Of a stretch of DNA of 35,282 bases, positions 15,560 to 23,854 are shown piece after piece. The position numbers were made by a program, and so were the translations under genes. A model generated the notes under the pieces. That model saw only the letters and a list, made by a program, of their open reading frames with translations, ran no database searches and was not told the DNA's origin. Where the stretch lies: assembly GCA_022562155.1 (NCBI GenBank), contig JADFPV010000027.1:1-35282 (forward strand). Reading direction: 5' to 3'. Source of the DNA: Chloroflexota bacterium. GTDB taxonomy: Bacteria > Chloroflexota > Dehalococcoidia > DSTF01 > RBG-16-68-14. Within the stretch, counting starts at the first letter, position 1; each line of letters begins with the position of its first letter.

Positions 15560-16762
15560 ATGCCAACACAGACACGCGACGCCGCCATTGTCGGCATCTA
15601 CGAGTACCCGCTGCGCAAGGCGCCCGGCATCTCACCGCTGCAGATCAAGGCCGAGTCCGCCGCCAAGGCGCTGGAGGACGCCGGCCTGACATGGAGCGAT
15701 GTCGACGCTATTTATGACGCGGGCGACGGTGGGGCGGGCGGCATGTCCGGCCTCAGCATCGCCGAGTACTTCAATATCAAGCCCAACGTCATCGATACCA
15801 CAGCCGTGGGCGGCAGCTCCTACGAGTTCCACGCCGCCCACGCTAAGCGTGACATCGCGGCCGGCAAGGCGAAGGTAGCGTTGCTGACCTACGGGTCGAT
15901 CGCCCACAGCCAGCAATTCAACATCGGCACTGGCGGCCGCATGGGAGGAGGCCCGCCCAGCCCGCTAGGCAACATGGAGGGCTCGTGGGGCATGACGCTG
16001 ATCTCCAACTACGCCATGGTCGCCCGCAGGCACATGCACGAGTACGGCACGACGAGCGAACAGCTCGCCGAGATCTCAGTCGTGACTCGGGCGCACGCCA
16101 TGCGCAATCCGGAAGCAAAACAAGGGATGGAAGACCTGGAGCTGCTACCGGGCGCGCGAGAGATCACAATCGAAGACGTGATGGAGTCGCGCATGATCGC
16201 CGACCCTCTCCACCTGTTGGAGTCGTGCATCATCTCGGACGGCGGCGGCGCGGTCGTCATCGCATCTGCCGAGGTGGCCCGCAATACCAAGAAGACGCCG
16301 GTATGGATCCTGGGCACCGGTGAGGCGACGAAGTATCCCGAAAGCAATGGTGACATCACCAGTAGCGCGGCCGGGCAGTCCGCGCCGCAAGCCTTCGGCG
16401 AGGCCGGCGTCACGGCGGACGAGATCGAGGTCGCGATGATCTACGACTCGTTCACGATCACGGTGCTGACGATTCTGGAGGACCTTGGTTTCTGCAAGAA
16501 GGGCGAGGGCGGCTCCTACGTCGAGGGCGGAAAGCTACGTTTCGACCAGGAAGGAGGTCCCGCGCTCAACACGGACGGCGGGGGCCTTTCGTCGAACCAT
16601 CCGGGCATGCGAGGCATCTTCCTGCTCACGGAAGCCACCCGGCAGCTCCGCGGCGAGTCGTCGTCGCAAGTACCCGACGCGAAGCTCGCGGTCGCTCACG
16701 GAAACGGCGGCATGCTGGGCGCGCGACACAGCGGCGCCACGATCATCCTGGGGAGGGACTAA
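15560..16762 (+). CDS. Thiolase-like (SCP-x/Ltp2-type) protein
   Basis: A 400-residue protein of the thiolase superfamily. The N-terminal half shows AAIVGIYEYPLRK, GGMSGLSIAEYF, and the nucleophile region AVGGSSYEFHAAHA (82-95), where I see no Cys at the expected site (S86, S87, Y88 instead). The C-terminal half has GLSSNHPGMRGIFLLTEA, with the active-site His in NHPG, and VAHGNGGMLGARHSGATIIL. A missing nucleophilic Cys is known from Ltp2-type steroid side-chain aldolases, which work with a DUF35 partner, and such a partner gene overlaps this stop (TAATG). The pair could therefore be a retro-aldolase rather than a thiolase. The start at 15560 follows GAAGGAGTAGT. Confidence 0.9.
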   Translation: MPTQTRDAAIVGIYEYPLRKAPGISPLQIKAESAAKALEDAGLTWSDVDAIYDAGDGGAGGMSGLSIAEYFNIKPNVIDTTAVGGSSYEFHAAHAKRDIAAGKAKVALLTYGSIAHSQQFNIGTGGRMGGGPPSPLGNMEGSWGMTLISNYAMVARRHMHEYGTTSEQLAEISVVTRAHAMRNPEAKQGMEDLELLPGAREITIEDVMESRMIADPLHLLESCIISDGGGAVVIASAEVARNTKKTPVWILGTGEATKYPESNGDITSSAAGQSAPQAFGEAGVTADEIEVAMIYDSFTITVLTILEDLGFCKKGEGGSYVEGGKLRFDQEGGPALNTDGGGLSSNHPGMRGIFLLTEATRQLRGESSSQVPDAKLAVAHGNGGMLGARHSGATIILGRD

Positions 16763-17169
16763 TGCCGAAGATGGACCTACCACTACCGAAGTTTCCCGAG
16801 CCCGACACCGAGCCGTTCTGGGACGCCACCAAGGACCACGAACTGAAATACCAGGTCTGTGACGACTGCGGTGGCCTGGTCTGGCACCCGCGACGGCACT
16901 GTACGCACTGCACGAGCCTCAACCTGAGTTGGAAGACATCGAAGGGCGAGGGGACGGTCTACACGTACAGCATCGTCCGCCAGAACTACCACCCGGCGTT
17001 CCGTGAGCGCATCCCGTACGTGGTCGCGTGGATCGACCTCGATGAGGGCTTCCGCATGCTGTCCAACGTCGTCGACGTCGACGTCGAAGAGGTGTCGGTC
17101 GGGCAGCGCGTGCGGGTTAGATGGCTCGACCAAGAGGGCCTGGCACTTCCGGCGTTCACGCCTGCGTAG
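16762..17169 (+). CDS. DUF35/OB-fold Zn-ribbon protein (ChsH2-like partner)
   Basis: A 135-residue protein. A rubredoxin-like zinc ribbon with C33, C36, C47 and C50 (CDDCGG...HCTHC) is followed by an OB-fold containing GEGTVYTYSIVRQNYHPAF and PYVVAWIDLDEGFRM. DUF35 proteins pair with thiolase-like enzymes, where they supply or shape the acyl-CoA-binding site (for example the DUF35 domain of ChsH2 with Ltp2). It overlaps the thiolase-like gene by one base, so co-translation is expected. It is soluble and cytoplasmic. Confidence 0.93.
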   Translation: MPKMDLPLPKFPEPDTEPFWDATKDHELKYQVCDDCGGLVWHPRRHCTHCTSLNLSWKTSKGEGTVYTYSIVRQNYHPAFRERIPYVVAWIDLDEGFRMLSNVVDVDVEEVSVGQRVRVRWLDQEGLALPAFTPA

Positions 17170-17221
17170 AGCCGCCGACCCTAGCCTGCCGCTACACCAG
17201 CATGGACTGAGTGACGCCGCC

Positions 17222-17941
17222 TCACACAGGAGTCTTCTGAGTGCTGTCGTAGAGTGGCCTTTCCCATTCGAAGCGCGGGCAAATTACGATTGAAATGCCA
17301 TGCCGGCGTTCAGATGTTGCGGCCCAATCGCGTATCTCCTTCCGCGCGGCCCTGCCTGAAACGCCGAAGTCGATGTTAAATCCATAGTAGACAATGAACT
17401 GCCCATTCCTACCTTGTCGCTCCCATTTGAGGAGTGCATTATCGAGGTGTGACTGAAACTTTCCGACGAATCCCGCCAAGGGAGCTTCCAGCGTTACCGC
17501 CCCTCTGATGGCGATGCCATGACGCCGCAGATGGGGGTTCAGTACTTCTTCCTTGAATTGCTCTTCCTCCTGAGAGTTGCGGACAGTCTTCACTTCAAGC
17601 CAAGTGTCTTCGATTGCGATGTCCGGCGCGCCCTCTTCGGCAACGAAGCGGGGGCAACCTAACTTTGCGACACGAAAGGCCCAAGCGAATGCCGCACCCT
17701 CGGTGAAAACGTCCAACAACCGATGGTCGTGCTGAACGTTGTGAATGGCTCCTACAGGATGCGCAGCCCTCAATCGGGCGATAAAATCTTGCCGCCCATT
17801 AGCTAGATCTAGACATTCGATCAGCTCATCGAAATCGTTCTGATGCTGATCCACAGCCTCAAATACCCAACAGGTCAGCTCAAACTCTTCCCAGGTTGGG
17901 AATGCCTCCTCAAGGAGTAGTGTTAACGGAGGGCTCTTCAT
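17222..17941 (-). CDS. Putative PD-(D/E)XK-type nuclease-like protein
   Basis: A 239-residue soluble protein I do not recognise as a named family. Residues 81-118 contain an E, then P106-D107 and E116-V-K118 in APDIAIEDTWLEVKTV, the layout of a PD-(D/E)XK catalytic core (beta hairpin with D and ExK). A predicted alpha-helical stretch follows. This suggests a metal-dependent DNA or RNA nuclease or a relative. It lies 45 bases downstream of the DUF4238 gene on the same strand. Base use is less GC-rich than its neighbours: I count 30 G+C of 60 at 17281-17340 against 36 of 60 at 16801-16860. It is probably an acquired two-gene accessory unit. Confidence 0.7.
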   Translation of the reverse strand: MKSPPLTLLLEEAFPTWEEFELTCWVFEAVDQHQNDFDELIECLDLANGRQDFIARLRAAHPVGAIHNVQHDHRLLDVFTEGAAFAWAFRVAKLGCPRFVAEEGAPDIAIEDTWLEVKTVRNSQEEEQFKEEVLNPHLRRHGIAIRGAVTLEAPLAGFVGKFQSHLDNALLKWERQGRNGQFIVYYGFNIDFGVSGRAARKEIRDWAATSERRHGISIVICPRFEWERPLYDSTQKTPV

Positions 17942-17986
17942 TGCTCGTACGCGATCTCAACTACTGCAGTTGGGCGAACCAAATTC

Positions 17987-19027
17987 CTACTCTGAGACCT
18001 CAGCCCGCGACTGGTCCTGGTGCCATCGATCCCTGGCTTCGTTCTCGGCGGCAAACGCTCTAGCGTCAACTCTCCGGGGCCTTAACTCTGACACCCATTC
18101 CATCGGCTCAGTCGCGAAGACCCAGCGGTCTGCGCGCTCCACAAGTAGCCTGCGTAGAAGTAACGTTTGCTCACGGGACATCTCAAGCTTTCGGCCTGAG
18201 TCTTTGCCAATTTGTACAAACAAGAGGTGCCTGGGCGTCAACGGCAGCATGATGTTTCCGCGCCGTTTCCCCCAACCGCCGAGAAAGTCATACTTTCCGG
18301 GACTCTCGTAATTGAGTCTGAGTACCGGATGATCGGTTAGTGGCCACTCCATGTCTCCGCTGCTCTCGACGATGCTCCACTTATGATCACACAGAGTCTC
18401 TACCACACCACTCAACGCATGGCGCATACTCGCGATCCACAGACGACGACCAATAGTAATTTCCGTTCGAATGACTAGGTCGTTGGAGTCAGGTTCCGGC
18501 GACTCTTCCACTCTCGACTTGATGAGACCTGAGAACTCGTTGCTCTCTGTGTCTCGGCTGAGAGGGATGCCCTTCGCTTTCGATCGTTCAAACTCCTTGA
18601 GGGCCTGCCGCGTAGTGCTCTCCAGGAGTTCGGGCATCGTCTTCTCCCAGCGACGCATCGATTCAAAGAAGTTGCTGGGCGTTCGCAAGTCCTGAAGGGC
18701 CACAAAACGAGCGAGGCTATGCCAATCATCCCGCTTTAGGCGATCTCCCTGTACCACCTTGTCGATCGCTGAGATGGCCGGTTGCTCGAATTCCACCGTT
18801 AAGCGTTCGAAGTCATCCTGTTCTACATTGTCTGAAAACACAGTATACAGATCTCGTTGGCTTGCTAAGCCGCGAATCGACTTCGCTTCCCACTCTGGAA
18901 CGCTTGGATGCGAAACTAGCAACCTGTAGGCGAAAAGCGTCTTCCCATCACTAGACCATCGTCGCAGGGTCGCTTGCGGCACGTAGTGGTTGTCTCGCGC
19001 AATCTCGTGCTTAGGCTGTTCGTTCAT
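17987..19027 (-). CDS. DUF4238 family protein
   Basis: A 346-residue soluble protein with the DUF4238 N-terminal signature: DNHYVPQATLRRW (12-24), followed by KTLFAYRL. Later it shows QRDLYTVF, a helical middle part (ARFVALQDLRTP) and a C-terminal region with WPLTDHPVLRLN and MLPLTPRHLLFV. The biochemical role of DUF4238 is unknown to me; members are often found in variable regions. I chose the ATG at 19027 (CTGGAGTTCTG upstream) over the further upstream ATG at 19078. It precedes the nuclease-like gene and probably shares its transcript. It could be a defence or toxin-type partner; this is a guess from context. Confidence 0.75.
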   Translation of the reverse strand: MNEQPKHEIARDNHYVPQATLRRWSSDGKTLFAYRLLVSHPSVPEWEAKSIRGLASQRDLYTVFSDNVEQDDFERLTVEFEQPAISAIDKVVQGDRLKRDDWHSLARFVALQDLRTPSNFFESMRRWEKTMPELLESTTRQALKEFERSKAKGIPLSRDTESNEFSGLIKSRVEESPEPDSNDLVIRTEITIGRRLWIASMRHALSGVVETLCDHKWSIVESSGDMEWPLTDHPVLRLNYESPGKYDFLGGWGKRRGNIMLPLTPRHLLFVQIGKDSGRKLEMSREQTLLLRRLLVERADRWVFATEPMEWVSELRPRRVDARAFAAENEARDRWHQDQSRAEVSE

Positions 19028-19148
19028 CAGAACTCCAGTTCCGGGTCTGGTCACGCCGAGCACCCTGGTATGCCTCACTATTTCATCAGATTTCAGAGTA
19101 GCACGGGTGTTCGGTCTTCACAAAGTAATTCGCTTTGCCACCTTTCTC

Positions 19149-19177
19149 TTGACACGCTGGAACGCTGCCACTTAAAA
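19149..19177 (+). promoter_or_regulatory. Possible promoter of the crotonase gene
   Basis: TTGACA (19149-19154) is a perfect -35 box, and 17 bases later TTAAAA (19172-19177) is a weak -10. The crotonase ATG at 19240 lies 63 bases downstream. The minus-strand DUF4238 gene starts at 19027, so the region between them holds divergent promoters. Confidence 0.45.
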
Positions 19178-19239
19178 GAACAGGGAAGGCAAAATATGAG
19201 TGGCCATAGCTCCAGAGAAACGGATGGGAGAACACCACT

Positions 19240-19956
19240 ATGACTGACCTTGTGACGTACGAACTACAAGAGTCTATCGCGACCATCACGATGGACGACG
19301 GCAAGGTGAACGCGCTGTCGCCCCAGATGTTCGAGGAGCTAAACACCGCATTCGATCAGGCAACCACTGACCAGGCCGTCGTGGTGCTGACCGGCAGAGA
19401 CGGGAAATTCTCTGCCGGGTTTGATTTAGGCGTACTCAGCGCCGGCGGCCCGGTTGCGTCAACCCTGATTCGGTCTGGCTTCGAGCTTGCGGAGCGCATT
19501 TTGTCCTTCCCTCGGCCGGTCGTGATCGCATGCAACGGCCATGCGATCGCGATGGGCGTATTTCTCCTGCTGTCGGGCGACTATCGGATTGGCGTAGATG
19601 GTCCCTACAAGATCAACGCGAATGAGGTGGCACTCGGCATGACGATGCCTCGGACCGCAATCGAGATCTGCCGCCAACGGCTCGCGCCTGCCCACTTCAA
19701 CAGGGCCATCGTTCTAGCTGAGGCCTACTCTCCTGCCGACGCCGTAGCGGCGGGATTTTTGGATCGTGTCGTCCAGCCTTCGGAGCTGCAAGACGCGGCT
19801 AGGAAGATGGCGGCGCAACTGGCCAAGTTGGATATGAACGCCCACGCGGCAACGAAACTACGCGCCCGAGACAATGCATTGAAGGCCATTCGAGCAGGTA
19901 TTGAATCTGATTTTGGAAGCGTGAATCGCACTGCGGCCGGCGCTCCAGGAGCCTAA
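19240..19956 (+). CDS. Crotonase/enoyl-CoA hydratase-family protein
   Basis: A 238-residue crotonase-fold protein. The oxyanion-hole segments are GRDGKFSAGFDL (51-62) and ACNGHAIAMGVFLLLSGDYR. ANEVALGMTMP supplies a conserved Glu of the second catalytic region. The family hydrates or isomerises acyl-CoA double bonds, or hydrolyses thioesters. It is shorter than the usual 255-265 residues because the C-terminal helices are compact. The other lipid genes are upstream, across the DUF4238/nuclease pair, so this could be part of the same catabolic function. The exact reaction is not determined. The ribosome site is GGGAGAACACC. Confidence 0.93.
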   Translation: MTDLVTYELQESIATITMDDGKVNALSPQMFEELNTAFDQATTDQAVVVLTGRDGKFSAGFDLGVLSAGGPVASTLIRSGFELAERILSFPRPVVIACNGHAIAMGVFLLLSGDYRIGVDGPYKINANEVALGMTMPRTAIEICRQRLAPAHFNRAIVLAEAYSPADAVAAGFLDRVVQPSELQDAARKMAAQLAKLDMNAHAATKLRARDNALKAIRAGIESDFGSVNRTAAGAPGA

Positions 19957-20056
19957 ATCTTCGCCGCTAACCAGACAACGTAAGTGACGCTGTAGTAGCT
20001 GCCGCACCACCTAAGACTGACCCTTCTCACAGAATTGTGTACGCTGGGGAGGAACG

Positions 20057-21286
20057 GTGGAAGCCTCCGAACCAACTGCATTGCAGCAACGTGAACGAAT
20101 CGACTTCAGCATGACCCGCGATAAGCCGCGCACCGTTGTTCTCAAGAAGAACCTTGCGCGCTCCATTCGACAAGGCCATCCCTGGATCTACCGAGACGCA
20201 CTGGATGTTCGCGTCATCCCGGAACATGGCGCCCTCGTCGAAGTCCACACGCGCGATGGAAGACCGATAGCCCGAGGCTTCTGGGACAAGCGATCACCGA
20301 TCGCCGTGCGCGTGCTGGAATCGGGCGGACCCGGCCACCGTTTCGCGGACGCGGACTCGCTCGTGGCGGAACGGCTGCGGGCGGCGCTCGATCGCCGGCT
20401 GGAGCGACTCGATTTTTCGGAGACCGACGCGTTTCGTTGGGTGCACGGCGAGGCTGATCTCCTACCAGGCGTTCACGTCGACTTCTATGCCGACACCGCC
20501 GTCGTCCGTTTTGACGGTGACGGCGCGCGCGCGTTCTACGCTCCGTTCGAACCGCGGCTACGCTTGGCGGCGGAGCCGCGCCTGCCGATTCGGGCAGTGC
20601 TGGATCGGTCTTCGCCCAAGACGCACGCCAAGGAAGACGAACGAGAGGTCCGGGAGAACGGCGTCCGGTTCCTAGTAGATCTCGCGCACGGACAAAAGGG
20701 TGGCTTCTTCATCGACCAGCGTGAGAACCGGGTGCGGGTGGCCGGACGCGCGCGTGGTAAGTCCGTCCTGGATCTGTTCGGTTACACGGGTGGCTTCGCG
20801 GTGCATGCGGCGATGGCCGGCGCTCGCAGTACGGACAATGTCGACGTGGCAAAGGCAGCGATCGTGGCCGCGCGACGCAATTTCAAGCTGAACAATCTAC
20901 CCATGGATCGCGCGAGGTTTCACGCGCTCGATGCCTTCGCATTCTTGACGGCGGCGATCGAGCGCGGTGATCGATGGGACATTGTTATCTCCGACCCCCC
21001 GAGCTTCGCCTCTAACAAGGCTGCGGTGCCTGCGGCGCGCAAGGCGTACCAGCGATTGCACGAGCTGGCGTCGGCGGTCACCGCGCCGGGCGGTCTGCTG
21101 TGCGTGTCATCGTGCTCCAGCCACTTCAGTAAGGACGACTTTCTGGCAAGTATCGAGGCCGGTGTGAGCCAAGCCGGCCGTGTCTGGGCCTTCGAAGCCC
21201 AATACGACACCGCATTCGACCATCCAGTCTTGCCGGCGTTCCCCGAAGGCGACTACCTGAAGTTCGTCATGGGCCGGGTGCGCTAG
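20057..21286 (+). CDS. RlmI/RlmK-like class I SAM-dependent rRNA methyltransferase
   Basis: A 409-residue protein. The N-terminal PUA-like RNA-binding domain (about 18-90) contains VVLKKNLARSIRQGHPWIYR. The central domain has GQKGGFFIDQRENR, and the methyltransferase fold carries VLDLFGYTGGF (237-247) as the SAM loop and DPPSFAS (from 313), the base-binding DPPY-like motif. SSCSSHFS (near 353) is the late conserved motif of the family. It likely methylates a cytosine C5 of 23S rRNA. GTG at 20057 follows GGGGAGGAAC; an internal ATG near 20111 is less well supported. It is a single gene with no clear operon. Confidence 0.93.
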   Translation: MEASEPTALQQRERIDFSMTRDKPRTVVLKKNLARSIRQGHPWIYRDALDVRVIPEHGALVEVHTRDGRPIARGFWDKRSPIAVRVLESGGPGHRFADADSLVAERLRAALDRRLERLDFSETDAFRWVHGEADLLPGVHVDFYADTAVVRFDGDGARAFYAPFEPRLRLAAEPRLPIRAVLDRSSPKTHAKEDEREVRENGVRFLVDLAHGQKGGFFIDQRENRVRVAGRARGKSVLDLFGYTGGFAVHAAMAGARSTDNVDVAKAAIVAARRNFKLNNLPMDRARFHALDAFAFLTAAIERGDRWDIVISDPPSFASNKAAVPAARKAYQRLHELASAVTAPGGLLCVSSCSSHFSKDDFLASIEAGVSQAGRVWAFEAQYDTAFDHPVLPAFPEGDYLKFVMGRVR

Positions 21287-21378
21287 TGATCTCGCACACC
21301 TTGCGTAGCTGCGCTCTGGATGCGTAGTATTAGCTCGCCCTGGAATCACCTGCACAGGTCATCTGTAAGGAGGCAGCC

Positions 21379-22014
21379 GTGTCATTACGATTAGGAGACG
21401 AAGTCCCGGACTTCACACAGGAATCAACGGAAGGTCCCATCAGCTTTCACGACTGGATGGGAGACAGCTGGGCAGTATTGTTCTCACACCCAGCCGACTT
21501 CACGCCAGTATGCACGACCGAACTGGGGATGCTCGCGTCGCTGAAGCCTGAGTTCGACAAGCGGAACGTGAAGGTGATCGGTCTCAGCGTGGATCCAAAA
21601 GAGTCGCATGAAAGTTGGGCGAAGGACATCGAGGAGACGCAGGGTTCCAAGCTGAACTTCCCGCTGCTCGCCGACGCCGACCGCAAGGTCGCGGAACTCT
21701 ACGACATGATCCACCCAGGCGCGGACGCGACGGCGACGGTGCGGTCTGTGTTCGTCATCGACCCCAACAAGAAGCTGCGCCTATCGCTGACGTATCCCGC
21801 GCCGACGGGGCGCAACTTTGATGAACTGCTGCGCGTCATCGACTCGCTACAGCTCACGGACAACGAGAAAGTCGCGACGCCGGCGAACTGGAAGGACGGC
21901 GACGACGTCGTCATTCTGCCAACCATTTCGAATGAAGATGCGGACAAGCTCTTTCCGAAGGGTTACAAGGAACTGAAGCCGTATCTGCGGATGACTCCGC
22001 AACCCAACAAGTAG
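21379..22014 (+). CDS. 1-Cys peroxiredoxin (Prx6/AhpC-TSA family)
   Basis: A 211-residue peroxiredoxin. The active-site Cys is C45 in HPADFTPVCTTE and no other Cys is present, so it must use an external thiol to resolve. The C-terminal extension (WKDGDDVVILPTI and later) is the dimerisation domain of Prx6-type enzymes. The GTG at 21379 is preceded by AAGGAGGCAGCC. It reduces hydrogen peroxide or lipid peroxides. It is followed 80 bases later by the strong terminator at 22094-22123, and it is probably monocistronic. Confidence 0.95.
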   Translation: MSLRLGDEVPDFTQESTEGPISFHDWMGDSWAVLFSHPADFTPVCTTELGMLASLKPEFDKRNVKVIGLSVDPKESHESWAKDIEETQGSKLNFPLLADADRKVAELYDMIHPGADATATVRSVFVIDPNKKLRLSLTYPAPTGRNFDELLRVIDSLQLTDNEKVATPANWKDGDDVVILPTISNEDADKLFPKGYKELKPYLRMTPQPNK

Positions 22015-22093
22015 CCGGGCATACCAGGATGTGCCCCGCTGGCGCGCCCTAACCTGGGCCCAGCTACCTGGCGTGATGCCAAGAGTCGTAAGC

Positions 22094-22123
22094 GAAGAAG
22101 GCCCCTCCGGGCCTTCTTCTTTT
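22094..22123 (+). terminator. Rho-independent terminator after the peroxiredoxin gene
   Basis: GAAGAAGGCCC (22094-22104) pairs with GGGCCTTCTTC (22109-22119) around CTCC, and TTTT follows (22120-22123). A perfect 11-bp stem plus T-tail: the clearest terminator in the window. Confidence 0.9.
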
Positions 22124-22204
22124 GGGACTGTTGACGGTATCTACAGGTAGGATCGAGTCAGTGGACCAGAGCCTAATCCAGGTAGAACTGATCCGCTGGC
22201 AGGG

Positions 22205-22598
22205 CTAACCCGCGCACTCTAGAAGATCGGCTTCAATGTCGTTGTCATCCGCAATGCTCTGTAGCTGAAGGCAGACGGCTGCAAGCTGTCCGATCGCCGA
22301 AGCGAACCCGGAGTCGGGGCCGAGCAACAGTTCTGAGAACTCAGCCATTGATTCGAAGGACGGCGGCGAAGGTGCCGCAAAATGCCTCGATCTGTTCTGG
22401 CTCCGAGTCGACATCTTGCTCCATCGGCTGATCTAGTGTCGCGGTTCGTTCCTCAAGACCCTCAACGATGGAGCCGACCTAGTCAAAGTACTGTTCAAGA
22501 GAGAGTTCGCCGCCGCCGCCACCACCTCCACCGCAGGCGGCCGCCACGGCGCCCAAGAGGCCAGCGGCCAGCAGCGCCCCAGAACACCAAGACTTCAT
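22205..22598 (-). pseudogene. Broken small lipoprotein gene
   Basis: On the minus strand, AAGGAGAC precedes ATG at 22598, which begins MKSWCSGALLAAGLLGAVAA and a lipobox AAAC followed by Gly repeats, a typical lipoprotein signal. The frame stops at TAG (22479-22481) after LEQYFD. The same frame then reads on with VGSIVEGLEERTATLDQPMEQ, which looks like authentic protein, and after a shift of frame near 22350 the sequence FSELLLGPDSGFASAIGQLA continues to 22205. The Glu/Leu-rich helical content is like small lipoproteins common in this lineage. One nonsense and one frameshift change suggest decay, or assembly errors. Confidence 0.65.
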
Positions 22599-22644
22599 CG
22601 CGATTGTCTCCTTGCCGGCAAGCGAAGCCCAGAAAACCCGCCAA

Positions 22645-22808
22645 AAGTCAATTTGGAGCGGGGGACGAGATTCGAACTCGCGACCTCCTGCTTGGAAGGC
22701 AGGAGCTCTACCGCTGAGCTACCCCCGCTCGCGAGAGCCTCTTACAATACTAGCCGATCCGTTCCCATACCGAATCTACCTCGACTCTGGTCGGAGGCTG
22801 TCCGCCGT
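22645..22808. repeat. Duplicated tRNA-Gly/GH3-end segment, intact copy
   Basis: The tRNA-Gly and about 80 bases on its 5' side, ending in TCCGCCGT (22801-22808), recur at 31721-31885. Counting by hand over 140 ungapped bases from 22651 and 31727, I find about 108 identical. In this copy the tRNA is intact, but only some 40 bases of the GH3 gene end remain, with a broken frame. Confidence 0.7.
22654..22728 (-). tRNA. tRNA-Gly (anticodon TCC) with encoded CCA
   Basis: The transcript starts GCGGGGGTAGCTCAGC at 22728. The 7-bp acceptor stem GCGGGGG pairs with CCCCCGC, followed by discriminator T and a genomic CCA (22656-22654). The anticodon loop CTTCCAA lies between CCTGC and GCAGG and gives anticodon TCC. 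The T-loop reads GTTCGAATC. All arms are intact, so it is functional. Confidence 0.95.
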
Positions 22809-22975
22809 ACCGAGTGCCGAGTCGGTGTTCTGCAAAAATCCGGGAACTGGCATGATGGGCGGAGACGACAACCAAACACATGACGACATTGGTCGTGCTG
22901 TATTACGCCCAGCGCCGGCTCTGGCGCTCGTCTAATTGCAGCTTCGTGCCTGAGAACGGAAGGCGGAGAATCGCA

Positions 22976-23854
22976 ATGAGCGATGACTATGGCCCTAGTC
23001 GCCTGCAGCCGTGTGGAGCGAAGTACGTACCTGCCCATCCTGACAACATCCACGCTGGCGTGAACAAGCCGAAAGTTCTGGTGTGGCATACGCCTGAAGA
23101 GCCGGTGGATGCGACCGAGACGACGCCCGAGCTGTTTAGCAGGAAGATCTTTGGCGAGGATGGTATGCAGCGATTAGCATCGACAAGCTACTACATTAGC
23201 GGTGGTGCAGGAACGTTCGGCGACGGCGATCTGTACCAGTGCGTGCGTGAGCATGAATGCGCGATCGCCAACGGTGTGACGACGCGAGGTTTTCTGGACG
23301 CAGCAGGCTTATCGGACCTCAACGGCAAGACCTACCCAGCCGGTACAGACCCTGCGATCAGCCTCAACTGTCAGTCGCTTTCCGTAGAGCTTGAGGGCTT
23401 CGCCAGGGAAATCCACAAGACCATGGTGCGTGGCGGCGAGCAGTGGAGGGCTGCAGTCGAATGGTGTGAATCTCGCGCTTGGAAATACGACATTCCGCTG
23501 ACGTTAGAACGCGCAGGAGTCTCCCACGCCCAACTCTCAGTATGGCGCACTGATCCGGGCAAGCTGGATAGAGCGCAAATCATTAGGGATGCGATCGCGC
23601 TGCGTCTCACGGAGCGTTTCGATGGCGCACTTGAAGAATTGGAGGATGGCATGGCCGCAGGATTCGTAAAGCTGGCACCGGGAGAGGCTGACCCAGGAGA
23701 CCCGAACCGGGTGTGGCTTGTGGGGTTACACAGTAAGCGCAAGATGTTCGGCGAGCGTAGCGACCTCGCGAACGCGCTGGGCATACCTAATAACGTCAAG
23801 ATCATCAAGAAGAGGACCCTGGATCGCTTGTACCAGGTCACTCCAGTGAAGTGA
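22976..23854 (+). CDS. N-acetylmuramoyl-L-alanine amidase-like protein
   Basis: A 292-residue protein of the amidase_2/PGRP fold, without a signal peptide. Zinc ligands can be placed at H38 (VLVWHTPEEP), H184 (GVSHAQLSVW) and D193 (RTDPGK). Around these are STSYYISGGAG and LYQCVREHECAIA, as in amidases of phage or cell-wall origin. NCQSLSVELEGF supplies the conserved Glu. The C-terminal 90 residues (after LRLTERFDG) contain a repeat-like FVKLAPGEADPGDPNRVWLV region and may bind the wall. It could be a phage-type lysin or a recycling enzyme. The ATG at 22976 is behind GGCGGAGAAT. It stands alone between the tRNA and the next gene. Confidence 0.85.
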   Translation: MSDDYGPSRLQPCGAKYVPAHPDNIHAGVNKPKVLVWHTPEEPVDATETTPELFSRKIFGEDGMQRLASTSYYISGGAGTFGDGDLYQCVREHECAIANGVTTRGFLDAAGLSDLNGKTYPAGTDPAISLNCQSLSVELEGFAREIHKTMVRGGEQWRAAVEWCESRAWKYDIPLTLERAGVSHAQLSVWRTDPGKLDRAQIIRDAIALRLTERFDGALEELEDGMAAGFVKLAPGEADPGDPNRVWLVGLHSKRKMFGERSDLANALGIPNNVKIIKKRTLDRLYQVTPVK

